DNA of 64,000 nucleotides, taken from positions 620,001-684,000 of the forward strand of contig NZ_OZ032152.1 in assembly GCF_964026455.1 (NCBI RefSeq), given 5' to 3'. Shown piece by piece: positions 56,222 through 64,000 of this stretch (the stretch's first letter is position 1; the number at the start of each line of letters is the position of its first letter). The notes beneath the pieces are model-generated. The model saw only the letters and a program-made list of their open reading frames with translations. It ran no database searches and was not told where the DNA came from. The position numbers and the translations under genes were made by a program. The DNA is from Rickettsia endosymbiont of Lasioglossum villosulum (GTDB taxonomy: Bacteria; Pseudomonadota; Alphaproteobacteria; Rickettsiales; Rickettsiaceae).

Positions 56222-56294
56222 AGTGCCATCTAGTTGCTTGCTAACTAGAGCCATATATCATTTCTGCATAGGCTTTATTGCGTGGATACCAAAT

Positions 56295-56390
56295 CGTCAT
56301 GAGCTACGCGACTGTAAGGAGCGTGGCAATCTCATTAAACATCCTGAGATTGCTTCATCAATTACTTCGTAATTTCCTCGTAATGATGAC
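56295..56390. repeat. degraded palindromic element near tyrS
   Basis: CGTCATGAGC left end, TTCCTCGTAATGATGAC right end, with GGCAATCTCA/TGAGATTGC arms; outer TTATTGCGTGGAT and ATCTATGCG remnants reach 56275-56405. Confidence 0.7.
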
Positions 56391-56418
56391 TCTCAATCTA
56401 TGCGAGAATGACCTTTTT

Positions 56419-57654
56419 CTAAACCTTAACTAATATATGTCTTTTTTTACCGGCAGAGAGTTTAATAACCTTATTATCAAGTAAGAAAGTAGTATTAATT
56501 ATCATATTCTCGTCTTCTATAAGCTGATCATTTACTTTAGCTCCTTTTCCTCTTATAAGCTTACGTGCTTCAGATTTAGAGGTAGCAAGCCCAGCTTCAT
56601 GAAATAGTTCAAACGCAGTAATGCCTGCTTGTAACATTTCCGGCTCTAGAACTATGGTGGTTAAATTTTCGTCAATTTGTCCTTGTTCAAATATTTTTAC
56701 TGAAGTCTCTAAAGCGGTATTGGCTTCTTGCTCTCCATGACAAAGTTTAGTCAATTCATAAGCAAGCTGCTTTTTAGCGGCATTAATATCCGTACTTGCT
56801 AAATTTTCAAATGCTGTAAGCTCTTCACTTGTTAGCTCACTATATAATTTAGCAAATCTAACCACGTCAGCATCTTCACAGTTACGCCAATATTGGTAAT
56901 AATCATAAGGGCTTAGCAGATCTTCATTAAGCCATACAGCACCTGCAGCCGTCTTACCCATTTTAGCACCTGAAGCAGTTGTAAGTAACGGCGTTGTCAT
57001 ACCAAACACTTCTTTGCTACTTATTTTGCGAGTTAAATCCGCCCCCATTACGATATTACCCCATTGATCACTACCACCAAGTTGCAGACTACAATTATAA
57101 TGTTTGCTTAAATAGTAAAAATCATAGGCTTGCAGCAACATATAGTTAAATTCTAAAAAGCTCAAATGCTGCTCCCGCTCTAGTCTAAGCTTTACCGAAT
57201 CCATAGTAAGCATACGGTTTACCGAGAAATGGCTGCCAAAATCTCTTAGGAAATCTAGATAATGAAGTGAGTCTAACCACTCCGCATTATCGAGCATAAT
57301 AGCATCACTTTCACCGTCACCGAACTTGATGAATTTAGACAGAGATTTTTTGATGCCTTCCGCATTTTTAGCTATATCTTCCTTGCTTAAAATTTTACGT
57401 GCCTCATTTTTCCAAGTAGGATCACCGATTTTACTCGTACCACCGCCAATAATCACTATTGGCTTATGCCCATGCTTTTGAAGTAGTCGCAATATCATTA
57501 TCTGCATTAAACTACCAATATGTAGCGATGTTGCAGTGCAGTCAAAGCCGATATAAGCTGCGATCTTACTTTCTTTTGTTATACTGGTTAACCGCTCTAA
57601 ATCGGTACATTGGTGGAAATATCCTTTATTTATAAATTCTTCTATAAAAGTCAT
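56419..57654 (-). CDS. tyrS: tyrosyl-tRNA synthetase
   Basis: 411 residues from ATG 57654 ([20 protein letters not shown]), the usual rickettsial start; ATG 57675 in the same frame is an alternative. Class I motifs: [12 protein letters not shown] (HIGH) and [11 protein letters not shown] (KMSKS type); [12 protein letters not shown] and [12 protein letters not shown] bind tyrosine. The C-terminal S4 domain ([20 protein letters not shown]) binds tRNA. Confidence 0.96.
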   Translation of the reverse strand: MTFIEEFINKGYFHQCTDLERLTSITKESKIAAYIGFDCTATSLHIGSLMQIMILRLLQKHGHKPIVIIGGGTSKIGDPTWKNEARKILSKEDIAKNAEGIKKSLSKFIKFGDGESDAIMLDNAEWLDSLHYLDFLRDFGSHFSVNRMLTMDSVKLRLEREQHLSFLEFNYMLLQAYDFYYLSKHYNCSLQLGGSDQWGNIVMGADLTRKISSKEVFGMTTPLLTTASGAKMGKTAAGAVWLNEDLLSPYDYYQYWRNCEDADVVRFAKLYSELTSEELTAFENLASTDINAAKKQLAYELTKLCHGEQEANTALETSVKIFEQGQIDENLTTIVLEPEMLQAGITAFELFHEAGLATSKSEARKLIRGKGAKVNDQLIEDENMIINTTFLLDNKVIKLSAGKKRHILVKV

Positions 57655-57842
57655 ATTATTAATTTCAAAAGCCATTAAACCACGCAGTTTGGTATATATT
57701 AAGTAAATTGTCAATATTCAATAGTATCATTTAGGTAATAATTTTATATTTATAATATACTTTAACCTAAATTAATTTTAATTAACTTGTTAGCATTTTT
57801 AAATAATGATTTAATTAAATAAACTTAATAAGGAATTTTGAT

Positions 57843-59231
57843 ATGTCAAAAGATAGTGATGGAAAAGGAAATACACTTACTAAGGAACAAAAAGAAAAAA
57901 TTATCTTAGAAAGATTAGAATATGTTGAAAAAGATATAAAAAATTTAGAAAATTTTGCAGCAGCTCAATTTGCAAATAAAGTTAAAGCTAACAAAAAACC
58001 AATCGACGTAAAGGATGAAGAGTTTCAAAAGGAATTAAACGCAACAATAGAAACGGAAAAGAATCAGCAAAGTAAAACTGGAGGGGTAAATGCGGTAATA
58101 AGCCTTAAAGCAACTTTAACAGATTTGAGGGAGTATTTAGTAGAAAAAGGCGTTCTTCCAGCGGTTTCTGATGGAAAAGATTTTGAAGAATTTCCTGCAA
58201 TAAAAGAAAGAATAAATAATTATGATAAAGAATTTAGAGAAAAGTTTTCAACTAATGAAAAAGTGAAGGCAGCAGTAAAAAATCGTGTTGAATATGAAAT
58301 TATAAATGAATCTTTGGATTTTAAAGAATTGAAAAATGATCAATATATACCATTAGATAAAGAAGCCAATAAAATACTTACTAATCAAATATCTAATGAA
58401 GTAAAAATACCTGAAGAGCTTTATGAAAAAATCATGAAAGGTAATGAACAACTTAGATCAAAATTAACATATCAAATAATTAGACCTGAAGTAGAAAAAG
58501 CTTTTGGTAATCCTAAATTTAATTTTAATCAAGATGGTTATGATTATGAAATAACCACTTTAGATAATTCCAAACTAACTCCAGAAAATATAGCAAATTT
58601 TAAAAACTCATTAAATGATAAACTTGAAAAAGCCAATGATAAGTTAATAGCGACAGAAAAATTAATGGATAACGTTAAGGCACAAAATCCTGATCTTACC
58701 GATACTCAGCTTGAGCAATTTGAAAAAGCTTTATCTAAATTAGATACCAAAAATTTAACCCAGCATAAAGATACATTGGTAAATACGATAAATGAAACAA
58801 GTAAAATCAAACTTGGATTTGCTGAAAAAATTTACACCATGGTTACCGGAAAAGATCAAGAAGTATATCTAAACAATAAAATAGATGAAATATTGAATAA
58901 GAGACTTTCTAGCATTATTAGCTCTCAAACTCCTAGTGTTCAAAGTCCAAGTTCTCAAAGTGCTAATATTAAGCAAGTTTTAAACAGCCCAACAAGTAAT
59001 TTTGCCAAAACAAAAGAAATGCAAAAATCTATGAATAGAGAAAAAAGTTCTCAAAGTGCTGATATTAAACAAGTTTTAAGCAATCCAACAAGGAGTTTTG
59101 CTAAAACAAAAGAAATGCAAAAAGCTATGAATAGAGGAAGTATGATAAACACATCAAGCTCTATTTCAGTACCTACTACTCCTAATAAATCTATATCTAA
59201 TAAAAGTAAACAAGATGAAAGATCTAGATAA
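57843..59231 (+). CDS. large charged, helical protein with C-terminal tandem repeat
   Basis: 462 residues, AAGGAA before ATG 57843. Rich in Lys, Glu and Asn, predicted mostly helical with coiled-coil stretches at 15-45 and 250-310; no signal peptide or membrane helix. The C-terminal 95 residues carry two 32-residue repeats (SSQSADIKQVL...FAKTKEMQKAMNRG). Not recognised. The soluble helical body plus Ser-rich repeat tail recalls secreted effectors of intracellular bacteria, but that is inference. TTAATTTTAATTAA lies upstream (57772-57785). Confidence 0.6.
   Translation: MSKDSDGKGNTLTKEQKEKIILERLEYVEKDIKNLENFAAAQFANKVKANKKPIDVKDEEFQKELNATIETEKNQQSKTGGVNAVISLKATLTDLREYLVEKGVLPAVSDGKDFEEFPAIKERINNYDKEFREKFSTNEKVKAAVKNRVEYEIINESLDFKELKNDQYIPLDKEANKILTNQISNEVKIPEELYEKIMKGNEQLRSKLTYQIIRPEVEKAFGNPKFNFNQDGYDYEITTLDNSKLTPENIANFKNSLNDKLEKANDKLIATEKLMDNVKAQNPDLTDTQLEQFEKALSKLDTKNLTQHKDTLVNTINETSKIKLGFAEKIYTMVTGKDQEVYLNNKIDEILNKRLSSIISSQTPSVQSPSSQSANIKQVLNSPTSNFAKTKEMQKSMNREKSSQSADIKQVLSNPTRSFAKTKEMQKAMNRGSMINTSSSISVPTTPNKSISNKSKQDERSR
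58950..59141 (+). repeat. two tandem 96-bp coding repeats
   Basis: 58950-59045 and 59046-59141 encode SSQSANIKQVLNSPTSNFAK... and SSQSADIKQVLSNPTRSFAK..., 32 codons each and about 80 percent alike at the protein level. Confidence 0.85.
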
Positions 59232-59239
59232 CTTAAATG

Positions 59240-59335
59240 ACTACAAACTTCTGTAAGAAAGTCGGCAATCTTATAAAACAATATAAAATGCCTGAGGTTG
59301 CTTCGTTAATTATTTTATAATTTCTTCGCAATAAC
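59240..59335. repeat. decayed palindromic element
   Basis: GGCAATCTTATAAAAC / CCTGAGGTTGCTTCGTTAATTATTTTATAATTTCTTCGCAATAAC pattern with many changes, following the 57843 gene. 59336-59409 is AT-rich without features. Confidence 0.45.
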
Positions 59336-59409
59336 TATTCAAGTTTTGTCTAATAATCCCTATAAATATAAGTAACATTAACTATTTATTAAAAAATTAA
59401 TATTCCTGC

Positions 59410-59438
59410 TTGACATAGTACGATATTTTGTGTATAAT
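59410..59438 (+). promoter_or_regulatory. perfect consensus sigma70 promoter
   Basis: TTGACA, exactly 17 bases, TATAAT. Inside the spacer, ACGATATTTTGTGTA (59420-59434) resembles the ACCATA-TTT-TATGGT site (12 of 15). The only fully consensus promoter I found in the window. Confidence 0.8.
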
Positions 59439-59456
59439 GTATTCAAGAAGAAGAAT

Positions 59457-59474
59457 AACTCGTTGAAGCGAGTT
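59457..59474 (+). other. leader hairpin of the 59573 gene
   Basis: AACTCG, TTGAAG, CGAGTT: 6-bp GC-containing stem starting about 12-15 bases after the expected transcription start, in a leader of about 125 bases. May stabilise the mRNA. Confidence 0.5.
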
Positions 59475-59572
59475 TATAATTTTTAGCCGAAATAAATTAA
59501 CTAATAATTAACTTATTAACTAAAAGTTAGACCTAATTAACAAACATATTTATCTTTAAAAGAGGAAAAATT

Positions 59573-60145
59573 ATGCCAAATATAACATCTAAATATACCG
59601 GTGTTAAAATCTCTGAAACAACATACAACTACTTCTCTAGTGCTTCAGAACATTTTGCAAATGCTGGTCAAGCTGCAGTAAATTGTGGTATGTACGCTGG
59701 TTTAGCAGCTACTTATGGTGGTAAAGCAATGTTTCAAGGTGTACTTGGGCTTTGTGCTTATAAAGAATTTGCTGGTGAAGTAATGACCGGTCATGCTTTT
59801 GGTTTTGCTATGCCTAAAGTTTTAAGTGGATTAGTAGCAGGTGTTGCTGGGGCAATTTACCATCACCCAACAGCTGTTATGGCAACTTTTGTTACAGCAG
59901 CAATTTTAACTTCACCAGAAAATGCATACGAAACTGTAAAGAATGCAGCATTTACAGGTTTAGAAGCAGCACATTTCGTATACGAAAATACTGCAGGTAT
60001 AGCAAACGGAGTAGCAGGAATATGTAATCTTGTTTACGAAAATTTACCAAGCCACAGCGAAGTATCTAATATAGCATCTGTAATAGAAAATAATGCACTA
60101 GAATTAGTTGGTAATGGTATGCTTGCACTTGAGTATAACGTATAA
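59573..60145 (+). CDS. abundant-type unknown Gly/Ala-rich protein
   Basis: 190 residues, AGAGGA before the ATG. Small residues dominate (Ala, Gly); hydrophobic stretches near 33-65, 88-112 (AFGFAMPKVLSGLVAGVAGA) and 95-115 could insert in or lie on membranes, flanked by repeated AAHFVYENTAGIANG / ICNLVYENL segments. Not recognised and without cleavable signal peptide. A perfect promoter, a hairpin leader and evenly used codons suggest strong expression. Confidence 0.6.
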   Translation: MPNITSKYTGVKISETTYNYFSSASEHFANAGQAAVNCGMYAGLAATYGGKAMFQGVLGLCAYKEFAGEVMTGHAFGFAMPKVLSGLVAGVAGAIYHHPTAVMATFVTAAILTSPENAYETVKNAAFTGLEAAHFVYENTAGIANGVAGICNLVYENLPSHSEVSNIASVIENNALELVGNGMLALEYNV

Positions 60146-60213
60146 TAACAATATAGTAATCTTATAATTGCTCTTTAAGCTCAGCGATTATGAGAAACGT
60201 ATTATTTCCTTAT

Positions 60214-60492
60214 CGTCATTGCGAGAAGAAACTAAAAGTTTCGATGAAGCAATCCAGTAAAAATAGTTAAGAATATTGCATATTTTTAACTGGATCCCGT
60301 GGCGGGGCCACGGGAGGCATTGTTGCGTGGATCGAAAAGCACCTAAGGTGTCATACCGTAGCTTGTCCACGGTATCCAGAAAAACAACTTTTGATACTAA
60401 TAATTTTAGTACTTTAAGCTGGATCCCGCTACAAGCGCACGGGATGACAGAGGAAAAATCGATCCACGCAACAAAGCCGCCACGGGATGACA
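60214..60492. repeat. cluster of palindromic elements
   Basis: CGTCATTGCGAGAAG at 60214; GGATCCCGTGGCGGGGCCACGGGAG; TTGTTGCGTGGATC / GATCCACGCAACAA arms; GTCATACCGTAGCTTG...ACGGTATCC; CACGGGATGAC ending 60492. Fills the gap to the flavodoxin gene. Confidence 0.8.
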
Positions 60493-60527
60493 ACGCCCTA
60501 GGTGCTTTTCGATCACAACAAAGATTT

Positions 60528-61094
60528 TTAACTACCTTTCAATCTCTTGGTCACTTCGACTATTCTTTTTCCAAATAAATTAGCAGTTAGTAAATCACCT
60601 TTTGTAGGGGCAATATTAGGGGCGGATTTATGATTTGATTGTGTCATAAGACCGGACCAGCTACCTAATCGGTTAGTTTTACCATGGTCAGGCATCTCAT
60701 GATCGGCAAATTGTGGGGCAGATTCAGCTTGTCCAACCCAAATCATACAATGCTGCATTGCAAAATGAAATAACTGTTGAATACTACAAAGCTTATCGCC
60801 TGAATAAGAAGCAGAATTAGTAAAGCCTGCTGCTATTTTGTCTTTCCATTTTATTGAAGTAGAGTCCATAAATGTTTTAAAAGGACCAGCTAAACTACCC
60901 ATATAAGTTGGAGCTCCAAAAATAATAGCATCTGCATTATCTAACAAACTCCAATCTACATTATCAGGTTTGTCTTTGCTTATTTGAATTAAGGAGGTTT
61001 CTGCTCCTGCTTCTTTTACGCTTTTATTTATTTCTTCGGCTACTTTAACAGTATGACCATATCCGCTATAATATACGATAGCTACTTTAACCAT
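60528..61094 (-). CDS. flavodoxin-like NAD(P)H:quinone reductase, WrbA family
   Basis: 188 residues. FMN phosphate loop YYSGYGHTVKVAEEI at 9-22 and GAPTYMGSLAGPFKTFMD near 80-97 are family marks; FTNSASYSGDKLCSIQQLF and SWSGLMTQSNHKSAPNIAPT follow. WrbA-type enzymes reduce quinones by two electrons and limit oxidative stress. Length is close to E. coli WrbA (198), with somewhat different C-terminus. TAAAGGAGA precedes the ATG. Its 3' end overlaps the palindromic-element cluster. Confidence 0.85.
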   Translation of the reverse strand: MVKVAIVYYSGYGHTVKVAEEINKSVKEAGAETSLIQISKDKPDNVDWSLLDNADAIIFGAPTYMGSLAGPFKTFMDSTSIKWKDKIAAGFTNSASYSGDKLCSIQQLFHFAMQHCMIWVGQAESAPQFADHEMPDHGKTNRLGSWSGLMTQSNHKSAPNIAPTKGDLLTANLFGKRIVEVTKRLKGS

Positions 61095-61124
61095 TCTATT
61101 CTCCTTTAAGTGTTACAACTAAAT

Positions 61125-61389
61125 CGTCATTGCGAGGAGGCTTTGTTGCGTAGATCAGTTTTTCCATCATTGCGAGGAAATTACGAAGTAATTGACGAAG
61201 CAATCTAGTTAAAAAATGCTAATTTATAGCATTTTTTATTATTTTTTCTGGATTGCCACGCTCATTTCATTTGCTCGCAATGACGACTCTTGATCCACAC
61301 AACAATGCCCTGCGAGGAGCGTAGCTTTGATGCAATCTCAGGATAATAAAATGAGATTGCCACGCTCCTTGCAGTCGCTCGCAATGACG
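61125..61389. repeat. palindromic element inserted inside another
   Basis: Outer CGTCATTGCGAGGA (61125) to CTCGCAATGACG (61389) is split by an insert that starts GGCTTTGTTGCGTAGATC and ends GATCCACACAACAATGCC, itself holding an inner element at 61165-61285. Confidence 0.8.
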
Positions 61390-61397
61390 AGAACTCC

Positions 61398-62036
61398 TTA
61401 CAAATTCACTATAAATTCAGCTTCTGTTTTGGATTTTATTTCTTCAACAGTAACGTCTTCGGCTTTTTTAGAGAGTATCATCTTATCTTTATCAATATCA
61501 AAAATTCCAAGGTCGGTAATTACTCTATTAACTACTTTAGCACCTGTTAAAGGAAAGTTACATTCTTTTAATAATTTAGCACCGCCATCTTTGGCATTAT
61601 GTTCCATTATAACAACTACTCGTTTGGTGTTGGCGACCAAATCCATAGCTCCGCCCATACCTTTAACCATCTTACCTGGAATAGTCCAATTAGCAAGGTC
61701 GCCTTTTTCTGAAACTTGCATAGCTCCTAAAATAGTCAGATCAATATGCCCACCTCTAATCATCCCGAAAGAAAAACTACTGTCAAAATAACTACTTTCT
61801 GGCAAAGCCGTTATAGTCTGCTTGCCGGCATTAATTAAGTCAGGATCTTCATCACCTACATAAGGAAAAGGTCCCATCCCAAGCATACCGTTTTCGCTAT
61901 GAAGCGTTATAGTTATGCCTTTAGGGATATAGTTTGCCACGTTAGTTGGCATACCTATGCCAAGATTAACATATAAGCCGTCCGTAAGTTCAAGCTCTGC
62001 TGTTATTTGATAAATTTGTTCTTTGCTCCAAGCCAT
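61398..62036 (-). CDS. scoB: succinyl-CoA:3-ketoacid CoA-transferase, subunit B
   Basis: 212 residues. LHSENGMLGMGP holds the catalytic Glu that forms the CoA thioester; GIGMPTNVANYIP, SFGMIRGGHIDLTILGAMQV and KGMGGAMDLV are family blocks. With subunit A it moves CoA from succinyl-CoA to acetoacetate. Start directly abuts the scoA stop. Confidence 0.95.
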   Translation of the reverse strand: MAWSKEQIYQITAELELTDGLYVNLGIGMPTNVANYIPKGITITLHSENGMLGMGPFPYVGDEDPDLINAGKQTITALPESSYFDSSFSFGMIRGGHIDLTILGAMQVSEKGDLANWTIPGKMVKGMGGAMDLVANTKRVVVIMEHNAKDGGAKLLKECNFPLTGAKVVNRVITDLGIFDIDKDKMILSKKAEDVTVEEIKSKTEAEFIVNL

Positions 62037-62735
62037 TTATTTTGCTCTTGTTGTTAGTTGCTCAATGCGTTTTTCGTATTTTTCACCGACTATTAGCCTC
62101 TGCACAAAAATATTAGGAGTGTGAATATCATCAGGATTAAGTTCACCAACTTCAACTATTTCTTCTACTTCACAAACAGTGACTTTTGCCGCACCTGCCA
62201 TTACAGCGTTGAAATTTCTAGCGGTTTTATTATAAATAACATTACCGCTTTTATCAGCTTTATAGCCTTTAATAATAGCAAGATCAGCCTGTAATGCTGT
62301 CTCCATTATATATTTTTCGCCGTTAAATTCTTTAGTTTCTTTATTCTCTTCTACGATCGTACCTATACCGGTTTTAGTATAGAAAGCGGGAATCCCAGCA
62401 CAAGCAGCTCTAATTCGCTCGGCAAGAGTTCCTTGTGGGTTTAATTCAAGCTCTAATACTTTATCAAGATATTGCTGCTCAAAAATTTTATTTTCCCCTA
62501 CATAAGAAGAGATCATTTTTTTGATTTGTTTAGTTTGAAGAAGTAAACCAAGACCGAAATTATCAACACCGCAATTATTGCTGATAATCGTTAAATTTTG
62601 GACGTTGCTCTTAAGTAGGGCATTGATTAGATTTTCAGGGATACCGCATAGACCGAATCCGCCTGACATGATAGTCATGCCGTCATAAAGTAATCCTTCA
62701 AGGGCTGCTTCAGCTGAAGGATAGATTTTGTTCAT
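62037..62735 (-). CDS. scoA: succinyl-CoA:3-ketoacid CoA-transferase, subunit A
   Basis: 232 residues. [19 protein letters not shown] is the CoA-binding glycine-rich signature; [36 protein letters not shown] and [19 protein letters not shown] follow. Same strand and no gap to scoB, so one operon. Lets the cell use host-derived acetoacetate or make acetoacetyl-CoA. Confidence 0.95.
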   Translation of the reverse strand: MNKIYPSAEAALEGLLYDGMTIMSGGFGLCGIPENLINALLKSNVQNLTIISNNCGVDNFGLGLLLQTKQIKKMISSYVGENKIFEQQYLDKVLELELNPQGTLAERIRAACAGIPAFYTKTGIGTIVEENKETKEFNGEKYIMETALQADLAIIKGYKADKSGNVIYNKTARNFNAVMAGAAKVTVCEVEEIVEVGELNPDDIHTPNIFVQRLIVGEKYEKRIEQLTTRAK

Positions 62736-62893
62736 AAATTTTTTATTATTTAATACTTACTATTAAGAAATTATGGGGATTTTCACAATAAGTCAAGAAT
62801 ATTAACAACTTTAACTTATTAAAAAATTTACTTGTTAATTTTATAAATATTATATATAATGCCTTTCTGATAAATTAACAAATATTAATAATT

Positions 62894-63019
62894 ATGAAAA
62901 TAAGTAAATTAAGTTTAGCCTTTGCTACATGCATTTTGTCAGTAGCAGCAAATGCATCAAGCATAGATAATACCTCATCCAAAAAAGGATATAGTTATGT
63001 AGTAACTTATGGTTGCTAA
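62894..63019 (+). pseudogene. N-terminal (signal peptide) fragment of a broken exported protein
   Basis: 41 residues: MKISKLSLAFATCILSVAANA is a clear signal peptide, then the frame stops at 63017. The next frame opens at 63012 with VANHEIGGHGARMREFD, so the break is one base. TATAAT at 62858-62863 is a likely -10. Confidence 0.5.
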
Positions 63020-63113
63020 TCATGAAATAGGTGGGCATGGTGCTAGAATGAGAGAGTTTGACTTAAAAGTAACAAAGTATAAAGTTAATCCTTTCGATGG
63101 ATTCACTCAATAA
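63012..63113 (+). pseudogene. middle fragment with HEIGGHG motif
   Basis: 33 codons: VANHEIGGHGARMREFDLKV and on to FDGFTQ, then TAA. HEIGGHG resembles a metal-binding histidine motif of metalloproteases (HExxxH rather than HExxH). The frame changes again to the one starting at 63097. Confidence 0.45.
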
Positions 63114-63921
63114 TAAGGCAAAAGATTTTGATTCTTTACAGGTTCATAAAAAAGCAGCTATAGATGTTGGAGGAATGCAAGCAAGTTATCTATTATCTGA
63201 AAATATTAAAGATAGATATATGAGCAGTAATAAAATTAACCCTACTTATGGTATAGGTTATTTTATAGCAAGGTTAGATCAAGCAACTTATATTTTTGAC
63301 ACTAATTTTAATGAAACTGATAAAAAGGGCAACGATATTAATGCTTATACAAAACTGATGAATAGTATATATGGTAATAATTATATTACCAAAAGCAAAA
63401 TGCGTTCTTATGCTTATTTAGATTTAATTGATCCATTTTTATTCTATTCTGCTTATTCATTTGTAATGAATACTAATCTTGATAATATTCCAATGATTAA
63501 TTTAGGAAGAGTAAAATATTTACCAGCTACCAGAGCTATACTTGCTCCATATGGTTTAGAGCGTGGTTTAGTTAATCATTTTGTTATTGACGATAAATAT
63601 ATCCAACTTAATATTAACTACGGAAAAAATCAAAAATTTAAGTCTTATGGCGTTGGATTTAAAGCAAATAACTTAGCAAAATTTGATTTTATTTCTTTAG
63701 GTTTAGAAGCTGCTTATTGGAATCAGCCTAAAATGCTAACTGCTACTCCTTTAAAGGAAAAATGTAAAAAAGGTGGCTTTGGAGCTGTTAATTTTGAACT
63801 TAGTTTAAATGATACATTTAAAATAGTTGGTTCAGGTGGTTATAAAACAGCAGGATTTATAGAGGGTATGCCTTTAAAATCTTCAGCTATAGTTAGAGCG
63901 GGTCTAAAACTGGATTTATAA
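63097..63921 (+). CDS. unknown, C-terminal part of a broken exported protein
   Basis: 274 residues from ATG 63097 with no ribosome site. Alternating hydrophobic/polar pattern and aromatic residues (YIQLNINYGKNQKFKSYGVG, GAVNFELSLNDTFKIVGSGG) ending in AIVRAGLKLDL suggest beta strands of an outer-membrane-like protein, though the earlier half is more helical. Together with two upstream fragments it would be a secreted protein of about 340 residues carrying HEIGGHG. Two frameshifts make it a probable pseudogene. Not recognised. Confidence 0.45.
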   Translation: MDSLNNKAKDFDSLQVHKKAAIDVGGMQASYLLSENIKDRYMSSNKINPTYGIGYFIARLDQATYIFDTNFNETDKKGNDINAYTKLMNSIYGNNYITKSKMRSYAYLDLIDPFLFYSAYSFVMNTNLDNIPMINLGRVKYLPATRAILAPYGLERGLVNHFVIDDKYIQLNINYGKNQKFKSYGVGFKANNLAKFDFISLGLEAAYWNQPKMLTATPLKEKCKKGGFGAVNFELSLNDTFKIVGSGGYKTAGFIEGMPLKSSAIVRAGLKLDL

Positions 63922-63936
63922 GCCTTAAAATAATGA

Positions 63937-63972
63937 GTACCAGAGATGAAAACCGCTTTTCATCTCTGGTAC
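63937..63972 (+). terminator. 36-nt hairpin terminator
   Basis: GTACCAGAGATGAAAA pairs perfectly with TTTTCATCTCTGGTAC around CCGC. Same length and loop as the hairpin at 28720 (minus strand), with a different stem sequence. Confidence 0.75.
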
Positions 63973-64000
63973 AAATTAAATAATTATTTTTATTATTCTT

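Noticed and set aside
58950..59141. Possible CRISPR-like repeat
   Set aside because: Only two units, contiguous without spacers, and coding in frame.
60188..60578. Opposed ORFs of about 100 codons upstream of the flavodoxin stop
   Set aside because: Translations of the element cluster on both strands.
61327..61791. 154-codon plus-strand ORF opposite scoB
   Set aside because: Shadow of scoB plus element DNA.

Overview
The window comes from an AT-rich obligate intracellular alphaproteobacterium of the genus Rickettsia. Three things show this: many short palindromic elements (RPEs), some inserted in frame inside essential proteins; rickettsia-like housekeeping proteins (TyrS, IleS, GroEL, ScoAB, LepA); and many genes split by single-base frameshifts. 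The accessory content (ankyrin and TPR proteins, orphan CDI toxin module, VapBC, chitinase, several alarmone-enzyme pieces) suggests a gene-rich lineage such as the R. bellii or transitional groups. That placement is inference. I saw no rRNA, tRNA or CRISPR array.

Layout. 1-0.6 kb: yebC (cut by the window edge) and rpmJ. 0.7-3 kb: a frameshifted protein with PI3/4-kinase-like catalytic motifs. 3-7 kb: two unknown genes with matching promoters and a shared palindromic site, then a lytic transglycosylase followed by two small exported proteins. 7-14 kb: methyltransferase, lpdA, slt, a frameshifted unknown, LD-carboxypeptidase and a degraded gene pair. 14-21 kb: addB, an ankyrin gene, a short unknown and a large TPR protein. 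21-25 kb: an RPE cluster, groEL-groES, and a ppGpp synthetase-only gene convergent with a hydrolase-only gene. 25-28 kb: GH18 chitinase whose upstream frame holds an amber codon. 28-33 kb: YdcF-like protein, prfB with its programmed +1 frameshift, lepA. 33-36 kb: orphan CdiA C-terminal/immunity mosaic. 36-45 kb: ankyrin gene, ileS, queuosine-precursor transporter, vapBC, AI-2E-family permease, grpE, rph, tlyA. 45-47 kb: an NsrR-like regulator divergent from a strongly diverged flavohaemoglobin across a perfect 41-nt palindrome. 47-54 kb: rimP-nusA-infB and uvrC. 54-64 kb: frameshifted zeta-toxin-like kinase, tyrS, unknown proteins, a flavodoxin, scoA-scoB and a broken gene with an HEIGGHG motif.

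How the genes fit together. Cell-wall remodelling appears three times (Slt, a T4SS-style transglycosylase, LD-carboxypeptidase). The nsrR/hmp pair would form a self-contained nitric-oxide sensing and detoxification unit, which makes sense for a pathogen facing host NO. rimP-nusA-infB is the usual translation and transcription operon. The most notable regulatory DNA is the nsrR/hmp palindrome, a recurring ACCATA-TTT-TATGGT site near promoters of unknown genes, and a hairpin of about 25 bp that ends exactly at the start codon of an ankyrin gene and buries its only Shine-Dalgarno-like sequence.
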